Shown piece by piece: positions 56,101 to 64,000 of a stretch of DNA of 64,000 nt. The DNA is from Lathyrus oleraceus (Eukaryota > Streptophyta > Magnoliopsida > Fabales > Fabaceae): positions 298,366,536-298,430,535 of the forward strand of contig NC_066581.1 of the NCBI RefSeq assembly GCF_024323335.1, in the 5' to 3' direction. A model generated the notes under the pieces. That model was not told the origin of the DNA, did no database searches, and saw only the letters and a program-made list of their open reading frames with translations. The translations under genes and the position numbers were made by a program. Numbering within the stretch: the stretch's first letter is position 1; every line of letters starts with the position of its first letter.

Positions 56101-58604
56101 GACCTAATTTGTTTGTGAAATGATAATGATGAATGATATGAATGTGAAACCACTTGGGTTTGTTTCTTGATTGTTTGAACTTGATTTTGGATATCTTTCA
56201 CTTGCTGTTTTGGATTTTTTATCTCCTTTTGACCCTAGGCTTGTCCTAGTGGTCTTGTCACTCATGTTTAAGCTTGGTTTTTCAGGTTAAGCAACAAATG
56301 CTTCAAAGAGATCAATACAAGTTGAATAAGTTTGATTGTTTATTATGAACTAACTTGTTTGTTTTGTAGGTTGCCTAGCTCACTTGTTATGAGCTTGTTG
56401 CTTTGCACATATGCTTGACTGTATTATCTGTTGGCTTATGCTGTTTTGTTTTAACTTTGTGTCTGGTATACTAATTGTGCTTGACTGATTTCAGGTACTT
56501 TAGTTGCTATTAGTTCCTTGTGAACTTTGCTTTGCTTTGCTTGATAAGCAATTTGCATTGAGGTATAATTTCCTTACTCCATGTAGTCTGGAAGACCTGG
56601 CCTGTTACTTGGCCAGGCAACTGTCTGAAGTCCTCCTTAAGAGGCGATGTTTGTGCTTGTTTACTTTTGTCCCAAGCAGGAAAAGTCCTTTAAATAAGGC
56701 AATTGGTAGACAAAAGAGATATGTAACCTATCTCCTACTACTCTGTGAGTCACTCACCTTGCTCACACCACATGTGTTGATGCATAGTGAGTAAAAACCC
56801 AAGATCTATCGAGTCAATAACTTATGGAGAGAGTTCCTATTTTCTGAACTCCCGCACCTTCTGATATTCAAAGCTCTCCCTGACCAGGGATAAGAGCATG
56901 AGGCACACCCCTCATATCCTTTCATCTGCTTCACCTTGGCTCTCAATGTCAAGGTTAAGAGCACCATTAACCCTATTCCAGTTGGCTTTAATGCCTAACC
57001 CTTTTGTATGAGCCTTATTGCTTGGTTATAGTGTGTGCTGAATGACTTCATTTGATTGATTGCTTATTTCATATGCATATGTCTGCTTGCATGCTTTGTG
57101 CATTTATCATCATTAATTGCTCATTAGTGCATGATCATTTCATTTGTCTTTGTGACATATCCTTGTTGTTTGCCCATTGAGGACAATTGTAAGACCATTC
57201 ATTGGCCATTGTTCCTATGATATGGAAGTGAGTATAAGACCATTTCATTGGCCACTCATCTTCTCTTTGCTTGATGCATTGGTTTGATTTATGTGAGGAT
57301 GCAATTGTAAGTCCATGTAATTTGGCACTTGTTTTCCTATGATCATATGTTGGAGGTTAGAGTAAGCCCAGATAGATTGGCATCTGACATCCAAGTGTTT
57401 GCTTTGTTGTTGGAGATTGGTATAAGCCCAGATAGATTGGCATCCGGTATCCACTTTTTATTTCTTTGTTGAGGAGATTGGTATAAGTCCATAGAGTGGC
57501 CTCTGATATCCAGTTTTGCTTTAGGAGATTGGTATAAGTCCAGTAATTGGCATCCGGTATCCGCTTTAGTTGACTTTCCTCTTTTGCTTTGCTTGTTTGT
57601 TATTGCTCATTGCCTATTCCAAAGGACACACTTGAGTCATCTTCTATATGATTTCAAGAGGTGAACCTTCTAAGAAGTTTTACACTCCATCTTCATCCAT
57701 TCATCCATTTTGTCCTAAACCTTTTCACACATTGCTTTCAAAACTTGAGATAAATATTGTGCAAACATCTTCATGCTTTTAAATTAAAAACCTGGACCCC
57801 AAGTCCTTGACTTTTTCAAACTCCATTTCATAATACTTCTTTTGAATCAATCTTAATCATACTTTGACCCTCCTTTTGTGAATAATCATAATCAATTAAC
57901 TTCACCCATTCAATTGTTTTGTGGCTTTGTCCATTCTTGTTAAGTTTTCATACATTAGCCATAGGTTTGATTTATCCTAGTTGGTTGATGTTAACCTCAC
58001 CTATTTGTCCTTAGTTGATTGAATTGTAAGTCTTCCTTGCTTATTATAGGGTTAACCCCTCACTAGCAAGTTGAAGCTTTTCTCACATGCTGGACTCGTT
58101 GTTTGTATAAGGTTGAGTTTTCTCCCGTGGATAACGTAAGACCTTAAGGCTTGTGTTTAAAATTGAATCCACTAACTTTTGGAAATCTTTTAGCCGAACT
58201 ACGGCGTTTTGATCCTTACCTTTGATGGAAGGTACGTAGGCAACGGGTTCATCCGTTCGAACACAAAAATAATTAAATTGTATATTCTTTTCTCATCATC
58301 CCAATCATGTTTGCACAATAAATATTTCATAACAAATAACAATTTTATACAACAAGTGTGAAAAGGGCTCCCTAGGAGTACCTAGAACGTGATGGGTGCC
58401 TAACACCTTCCCATTGTGTAATTTACCCCTTACCCAGACTCTCTGATCTTTTGATTAGTTTTCTACGCGTAAAACTTCTTAGGCTTTTGTTCGCTTTTTA
58501 GCCAGTCCTTTGGATAAATAAAAGTGCGGTGGCGACTCGAATTCATTGTATGCTTTGCTTTTGATTTAATCAATAAATCATATAGCGACGAATACACCGC
58601 TACA
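53163..58604 (+). repeat. 3' LTR of Ogre A
   Basis: It starts TTTAAGACCCC (first dinucleotide TT instead of TG) after the polypurine tract and ends GCTACA. It is collinear with 827-6263. The extra T residues near 55170 and other small indels account for the 5-bp length difference. Confidence 0.93.
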
Positions 58605-60098
58605 GGGGAGAAAAAAAAGGAAGTAGATTACCTTTGTCGGGCATTGGGCAAGAGTAAAATACTTACAAATCGAGAAGAATATTACCCGTTACTGGGTAAT
58701 AGAATCTCGGGGGACCAAAAGCATCCATCAAGGTAAGAGCTAGAAAGAAAAGGTCAATCAAAGACTCAACCCAATGAGGATATAACCCAGGGGGAGTGGT
58801 TCCTTCCAGATAATCAACTAGGGAGGAAGCTGAAATAATAATCATCCACGAGGAAGTAACTCAGTGGGGAATGAGAAAGGTTAAATTCTTCATGCTTAAA
58901 GGGGATGAGACACTACAATTGAAGGAGGACAAACACACCAAATCTGCGCGGGAGGAAAGGATACCATCATAGCAGAGAATTAGAGAAATAACGAATCACA
59001 AAGTGCAATAATAATGCCATAATGAAACCTATGAATGTATATGTATATGTATATATGATGATTCTGTTGACAAAATGATCACAATGGATACAAATGTCAC
59101 TGGTCTGAATCATCAATACAACACTCAGCCAATCTCAACAGGAGAGAACCAATTGGACAAAAAGAGGTGAAGGATGAATGTCAATCATCTATCTCAAAGG
59201 CTCAACCCTGGCTGGGGAAAAGGAAAAGATCTGCCGAGAATCTGCACCATCAACTCTGTGGGGAATTTTAGGTCAACACCATATCAAATGGGAGACAACC
59301 TTACAGAGGATCAGACATACTACTCTAGAATCAGTGCTGAATGAAATCTGCTGGCGACTTGAGGGGAAACAAAATCTTGTGTTGGATCTATGCAAACTGC
59401 CGAGACAATGTGCCTATAACTCGAGGGTGGCAATTGCAAATTCAGCTGGGGAAACCAACAAAACTCGGCTGGAGATGCCGAAATGTTGCTGGGGAGGAAA
59501 CAGAGATCACGCCAACTTCTTGGGGAAAACCAACAATGCTTCGCATTTTAGGGCTCACCTATTCTCAGAACGCTGTTGATATTCCTTAAATGAAATCGAT
59601 TGCTCTTTAAAAAGTAACTGCTTTTATTATTTAAGAAAACGTGATTTTGATTTTTAAAATTCAATTTTGAAATGATCATCATAATATTTAATTCTATCTG
59701 GCTTAAAGATAAATAAGAATAGAAACAATTGGATAAAAAACTCAACTTTATTTAATTTTAATGGTAGTCTATAAATGACAAGACTCATATATCTTTACAA
59801 AAGTTGAAAAATGGTAATTTACATGGGAAAGGGCTAAATTGAATACAATGATCACTAATCCTTCTACCAACTTCAATATCCACTGTGCTCTTGGCTTCGG
59901 CTGAGAATGACGAATCAAAATTGAATGACATGCTCAAGAATGTCTTCAAAACTGAATATCAACAAGATACAATTACTTTCCATAATCCCTAATTTTTGCA
60001 TAAATTGCCCAAAGGTGGGTACTCAATTTATCGGGATAATTTTTCTATTTTATGTCTCTAACTTTTGCCTGGACCGCCCTTTCGGGTTTTCAACCCAC
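58605..60098 (-). mobile_element. Right half of the inverted Ogre-like 3' region
   Basis: On the minus strand, starting from 60098, the sequence reads like the start of an Ogre 3' region just after the integrase stop: GTTGAAAACCCGAAAGGG, then GGCAAAAGTTAGAG. It then passes through a hairpin at 60000-60031, A/T-rich sequence and CCCCAGC motifs (59150-59540), and joins 826. The plus-strand ORFs here are chance frames. A 7-bp hairpin ATTACCC/GGGTAAT is at 58681-58700. Confidence 0.75.
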
Positions 60099-61011
60099 CT
60101 CTGCTGGGGATGAATCATCCTAGTGAGTTTTGCCTACTTTTCATATTTGTTGTATTGTATTGTATATTTTTTGTGTGACATATTTTTGTGCAATTTGGGA
60201 TTACTGTATTGTATGTAATGATTGAATTGTTTGAATATTAATTCCTTGTATGCTTGGTGATCTTTGTGAGATGAGTTCTATACCCAAACTCGAGTGCACT
60301 TAGGATAAGAGAATGGAATAGTCTTGTCGACTTGTGTGGAGTTATTCCTTAGCAAGTTGACTTGCAAGCCCATTCACTTGGTGGAGGTCATGTTGGGATC
60401 AATATTGTCACACAAGTAAGTTGTGGTTAGACATTACTTTTTCCAATATAGACCTTAGAAGCCAAGGACCTTAGTTTACCAAGCCCATCTTGGCCTATTC
60501 TTAGGATGTTGTGCGAAAGTCGTTCAAGTGTAAGATTTGATATGATTGTTACACGATACTACACTCATAAGAGTCTCTCTTGAGAATATTTTCGGAATAC
60601 GAGTAGTCGTTTCTCCAATAATATCCGAAAGATGGGATGATGACTATGGGAACCTCTTGTAGAACATGTTTGGCAGGTTTAAACCCTAGTACACTCCCTT
60701 TTGGGTGGTTCTTAACCTAACTCCATGCTCGTGACTTACAACAAACCCTTGATTCATGGTTGATCCGTTCGGGTATCCTTAATATCAATGGAACTTGGGT
60801 GTTGATAAGGTGTAAACCATAATCCACCAAAATGGATGGTTGATATTAAGGATAACATGATCCATCCCATGACCTTTGTTTGGTGTGCTTTGCTTGATCC
60901 TTGAGTGTGATTGTTGCATTCATGCATTCATGCACCCATTTGCATTCATATCATCAATAAATAAGAAAATTTTCAAGGAACTTAAGGGGTTTATTTGCAA
61001 AATTTTCAGAC
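60099..61011 (+). other. 5' leader of element B
   Basis: Collinear with 6276-7286 of element A. It contains one long hairpin domain (60777-60851, stem CCTTAATATCAA/TTGATATTAAGG) where A has two. It ends with GCATTCATGCATTCATGCA repeats and TTTTCAG at 61009, 2 nt before the ORF1 ATG. Confidence 0.75.
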
Positions 61012-62463
61012 ATGGAAAGACAAAGAAGGAATACAAAGAAGTACAGCTTCAGGAAACCAGATTTGAAAGAGTTAAGGAATCTGACATCCTATGTATTAGA
61101 TCCCTTGGGTTTCAAAGCTCGTTTTGGGACGCTTCTTCCTCTTCTGACTACTCAGGTGGATGAAGGATTGATGAGTGTATTGGTGCAGTTTTACGATCCT
61201 TTGTACCGTTGCTTCACGTTTCTGGATTTTCAGCTTTTGCCTACACTTGAGGAGTATGCTTATCTTGTGGGTATACCTGTTCTAGATCAGTTGTCGTTCA
61301 GTGGCTTGGAAAGGGTTCCCACTTCTCAAGAGATAGCAGACATGTTACACATAGATGAATCTCTGGTTGATGCTCATATGACTACCAAAGGGGGAATTCA
61401 AGGTCTCCCTTCTGAGTTCCTCATTGCTCAAGCTACTATGTATGGGAAGGCCATGAGTGAGGACGCCTTTGAGGCCATATTTGTACTTCTCATCTATGGG
61501 CTAGTGTTATTCCCCAACATCGACAAGTTTGTGGATGTGAATGCTATTAGGATTTTCTCTACTCTTAATCCCGTTCCGACTCTGTTGGGCGATACCTACT
61601 TCTCTTTGCATATGAGGAATGCAAAGGGTGGTGGAGCCATTGTGTGTTGTTTGCCTTTGTTGTATAAGTGGTTTATTTCTCACTTACCTCAGACGGTCAC
61701 TTTCAAGGAGAACAAGGAATGTCTACGGTGGTCCACGAGACTTATGTCTCTCACTAATGATGATATCTCTTGGTATAACCGTGTGTATGATGGTGTGCAG
61801 ATTATTGACTCTTGTGGCGAATTCTCCAATGTACCTCTTCTTGGTACATGTGGTGGGATTAACTACAATCCCGTTTTGGCACGTCGGCAGCTTGGGTTCC
61901 CCTTAAAGGATAAACCCAATAACATTCTGTTAGAGGGTGTATTCTTTCAGGATGGTAAAGATCCCCAAGGCTTGAAAGCTAGGATGGTCCGTGCTTGGCG
62001 CAAGATTCATAGGAAAGGAAGGAAAGAGTTGGGTCCTAAGAATTGCATCGTTTTGGAGCCTTACACTGTTTGGGTTAGGAAGAGGGCGTCTGAGTATCTC
62101 ATGCCTTATGAGTATCCGAGACCTACACCTATGATTATGGCTGGGCCTTCAACCCTCCCTAATCAAGGAGTAGAGGAGTTGAGAGACGAAGACCGTTCAC
62201 GTGCCTGGATCCGTGAACGTGAAGAGTTGCTTCAGCAGATTAAGGAGAAGGATGCGTTGATTGAGTTTCTTGAGCGTCAGGTTATTGATGACCCTGATGA
62301 TGTATGGACTTCTCTACTTCCTCAGTCTTCTAAGTTCTGGAAGAGGAGGTATGATCGACTCGCCAAAGAGAAGGCCGATATGGAGGCAGCCTACGAGAGG
62401 GAGGTGAAGAGGCTTCGCGCATCTTATCTTCCTGTGTCCCGAGCTTTAGATGATTGTTTCTAG
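61012..62463 (+). CDS. Ogre ORF1 of element B, intact
   Basis: A 483-codon ORF, the full-length reference for the damaged copy at 7287. The ATG at 61012 follows an acceptor-like TTTTCAG. The N-terminus is basic (MERQRRNTKKYSF). A mainly helical body of about 390 residues has LTSYVLDPLGFKARFG, FYDPLYRCF, YGLVLFPN, NPVPTLLGD, FPDF-like and FSNVPLLGTCGG motifs. The last 80 residues are a charged coiled coil (about 400-470). No catalytic motif, signal peptide or membrane helix is evident. It resembles the DUF7745 / plant-mobile-domain-like type (recalled, not searched). Function unknown; the coiled coil suggests multimerisation. Codon CAG at 62233-62235 is the site mutated to TAG in element A. 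Confidence 0.88.
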   Translation: MERQRRNTKKYSFRKPDLKELRNLTSYVLDPLGFKARFGTLLPLLTTQVDEGLMSVLVQFYDPLYRCFTFLDFQLLPTLEEYAYLVGIPVLDQLSFSGLERVPTSQEIADMLHIDESLVDAHMTTKGGIQGLPSEFLIAQATMYGKAMSEDAFEAIFVLLIYGLVLFPNIDKFVDVNAIRIFSTLNPVPTLLGDTYFSLHMRNAKGGGAIVCCLPLLYKWFISHLPQTVTFKENKECLRWSTRLMSLTNDDISWYNRVYDGVQIIDSCGEFSNVPLLGTCGGINYNPVLARRQLGFPLKDKPNNILLEGVFFQDGKDPQGLKARMVRAWRKIHRKGRKELGPKNCIVLEPYTVWVRKRASEYLMPYEYPRPTPMIMAGPSTLPNQGVEELRDEDRSRAWIREREELLQQIKEKDALIEFLERQVIDDPDDVWTSLLPQSSKFWKRRYDRLAKEKADMEAAYEREVKRLRASYLPVSRALDDCF

Positions 62464-62774
62464 GGATCCATAAGACGATTATTTTCCTTTTCTCTTGTAT
62501 ATGATTGACGATGCTGCACTTCTTTTCCTTGATATTATTTGATGAGATATTTCCATATGTGATAAAATGCTTAATATTTCCAGAATTTGCAAATAAAACT
62601 CTAAAGTTCCTTTGAAATAAAAAACAAATCATATGCACAAACATTGCATGCATCGTATGCATAAGCAGGTTTTGTTTCCGGTCCCTTGCCCTGTGGTCTA
62701 ACTCTGTGTCCTTCATTTATTTTGAAGACAAGCTGACTCACCGGTACTACACTAGAGCCAACATTTCAAGACTG
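62464..62774 (+). other. ORF1-gag spacer of element B
   Basis: A/T-rich. It has TTGCATGCAT and CATAAGCAG/GT ending at 62668 as in element A, followed by an open stretch encoding FEDKLTHRYYTR in the gag frame before the gag ATG. Confidence 0.5.
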
Positions 62775-64000
62775 ATGGATCACTTAGAGCAAGAGAACCG
62801 CGAGCTGAAAGAGGAAGTGGCCAGATTGACTGCCCTAATGGAGTCACTCATGGCTGCCCAGAGCCAGTCTTCTCTGACACCTTCAACTCCTCCCCAGAGG
62901 ACAGTTATCTCCGAGATTGTCTCCTCTACTGTGCCCGCTGCCAGTGCACACTTTGTTCCAACAGCCATGCCAATCGGGTTCCCGTGGGGGATGCTTCCCA
63001 ATTTCATGCCTGAGGGTCCTGTTCCCACCTTTGCTTCTCTGCCGGCATCTAGCCCGGTCCTTGCCATTCCTCCTCCTGTCGTGCATACTTTGCCCAGAGT
63101 AGACGAGACCATCTATCATTCTGAGCCTTCTGAGGGTCCATATGTTTATGAGAAGATGGATGCCATGAATGATCAATTTCTTGAGCTTCACAAGGAATTG
63201 AAAACTCTCAGAGGGAAAGACCTTTTCGACAAGTCTGCTGCCGAACTCTGCTTGGTTCCAAATGTGAAGATCCCTGTGAAATTCAAGGTCCCTGATTTTG
63301 GAAAGTACAAAGGAAATACTTGTCCTCTCAGCCACCTGGTCATGTATGCCAGGAAGATGTCGACTCAAACCGATAATGACCAACTACTCGTCCATTACTT
63401 TCAGGACAGTCTGTCCGGTGCCGCTTTGCGTTGGTACATGGGTTTAGACAGCGCGAACATCCGATCCTTCAATGATCTCGGCGAAGCCTTCGTCAAGCAG
63501 TACAAGTACAACGTGGATATGGCTCCCGATAGAGATCAATTGAGAGCCATGTCCCAGAAGGATAAAGAAACATTTAAGGAGTACGCCCAAAGGTGGCGAG
63601 AGGTGGCAGCACAGATCGTGCCTCCGCTAGAAGAGAAAGAGATGACTAAGATCTTTTTGAAGACTTTAAGTTCCTTTTATTATGAGCGGATGATTGCTAG
63701 CGCTCCTTCTGACTTCACCGAGATGGTGAATATGGGGATGCGTCTAGAAGAAGGGGTCCGTGAAGGACGGTTAACCAGAGAAGAAGGCTCTTCTGCCAAA
63801 CGTTATGGGACGTTTGCAAAGAAGAAAGATGGAGAGGCACATGCTGTGATCTCCCATGAGAAACCAAGAAGACCCTCTGTGAGGAGGAAGACTGTGTGTC
63901 CCGCCAGTAACCAGCACCAGGTGGCTCATATAACACCTGTTTTCAGAGACAATCAACAGTATCAGCAACATAGTAACAATCAACAACCACCTCAGCAATA
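62775..64000 (+). CDS. gag: Gag of element B, partial, open to window end
   Basis: The frame starting at ATG 62775 (MDHLEQENRELKEEVARL) is open to the right edge, 408 complete codons. It has the N-terminal coiled coil, the proline-rich linker with SSPVLAIPPPVVHTLPRVDE, and the gag core with ALRWYMGLDSANIRSFNDL. EYAQRWREVAAQI and FTEMVNMGMRLEEGVREG follow, then the start of the Gln-rich tract. It is very similar to the gag at 9038, which confirms that start. No stop or frameshift is seen. The zinc knuckle and everything beyond lie outside the window. Confidence 0.87.
   Translation, partial: MDHLEQENRELKEEVARLTALMESLMAAQSQSSLTPSTPPQRTVISEIVSSTVPAASAHFVPTAMPIGFPWGMLPNFMPEGPVPTFASLPASSPVLAIPPPVVHTLPRVDETIYHSEPSEGPYVYEKMDAMNDQFLELHKELKTLRGKDLFDKSAAELCLVPNVKIPVKFKVPDFGKYKGNTCPLSHLVMYARKMSTQTDNDQLLVHYFQDSLSGAALRWYMGLDSANIRSFNDLGEAFVKQYKYNVDMAPDRDQLRAMSQKDKETFKEYAQRWREVAAQIVPPLEEKEMTKIFLKTLSSFYYERMIASAPSDFTEMVNMGMRLEEGVREGRLTREEGSSAKRYGTFAKKKDGEAHAVISHEKPRRPSVRRKTVCPASNQHQVAHITPVFRDNQQYQQHSNNQQPPQQ

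Larger units (their letters stand above)
827..58604 (+). mobile_element. Ogre-type LTR retrotransposon, element A (two nested insertions)
   Basis: This is a complete Ty3/gypsy Tat-lineage element. Two near-identical LTRs of about 5.44 kb flank a tRNA-Arg PBS, ORF1, gag-pro, an intron, RT-RNaseH-archaeal-type RNaseH-integrase and a polypurine tract. Removing the Athila insertion (11611-25187), the Ogre-like insertion (26559-46143) and their duplicated target sites leaves about 24.6 kb, in the range known for legume Ogre. The LTRs start TG (TT in the right copy) and end CA. No clean 5-bp target duplication is visible, but the flanks rejoin as one repeat unit. At least three in-frame stops (8508, 46211, 46556) and the two insertions make it non-autonomous now. 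Confidence 0.92.
60099..64000 (+). mobile_element. Ogre element B, 5' truncated, runs off the window
   Basis: From CTCTGCTGGGGATG (the 3' part of an Arg-type PBS) the sequence follows the internal region of Ogre A: leader, ORF1, spacer, gag. There is no LTR or first half of PBS; in their place is the inverted 3' region ending at 60098. Identity to A is clear throughout but lower than between LTR pairs, so it is a different, older or sister copy. Confidence 0.88.

Noticed and set aside
822..58609. 5-bp target duplication of Ogre A
   Set aside because: Flanking GCTGG and GGGGA do not match; only the continuity of the repeat unit supports insertion there.

Overview
The window is repeat-only plant nuclear DNA; I recognise no host gene, tRNA, rRNA or CRISPR. 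It is a nest of LTR retrotransposons of the Ty3/gypsy group, from the Tat/Ogre and Athila lineages. A 24-25 kb Ogre-type element with 5.4 kb LTRs, an extra ORF before gag, an Arg-tRNA primer site, an intron before the RT region and two RNase H domains points to a large-genome legume, most likely tribe Fabeae (Pisum, Vicia, Lathyrus, Lens). That host assignment is an inference from the element types.

Layout. (1) 1-826 and 58605-60098 are two halves of an inverted (minus-strand) 3' untranslated region of an Ogre-like element, split by an insertion. (2) 827-58604 is Ogre element A: LTRs 827-6263 and 53163-58604, PBS at 6270, ORF1 (premature stop), gag-pro, intron, RT/RNaseH/aRNaseH/INT, and a 3.9 kb 3' region. 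(3) Inside the protease of A lies an Athila-type element (11611-25187, TSD CTGGT) with gag, pro and pol (one stop, two frame breaks) and two related ORFs after pol; the second ORF has its own TATA box. (4) Just before the RT of A lies a second Ogre-like element, element C (26559-46143, TSD CGTGC/CGTAC), with an almost complete ORF1 but heavily deleted gag and pol. (5) From 60099 to the right edge is a third Ogre, element B: leader, intact ORF1 and the start of an open gag; its 5' LTR is replaced by the inverted 3' fragment of (1). By eye all three LTR pairs differ at about 1% of positions or less, so the nest is young and the outer element looks oldest.

The most interesting signals are not protein-coding. 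Directly after the integrase stop of the Ogre elements is a series of hairpins whose stems differ in sequence but stay complementary. Further downstream is a large array of small hairpins with covarying stems, mixed with motifs matching the 3' end of the primer tRNA. The LTRs carry a conserved structured block and a series of plant-type splice sites. The Athila element has a cluster of 14-bp palindromes (GTGACGNNCGTCAC) upstream of its LTR TATA box and a related cluster upstream of an internal TATA box. Six-frame translation, motif reading and direct comparison of copies inside the window are the only evidence used; no database was searched.
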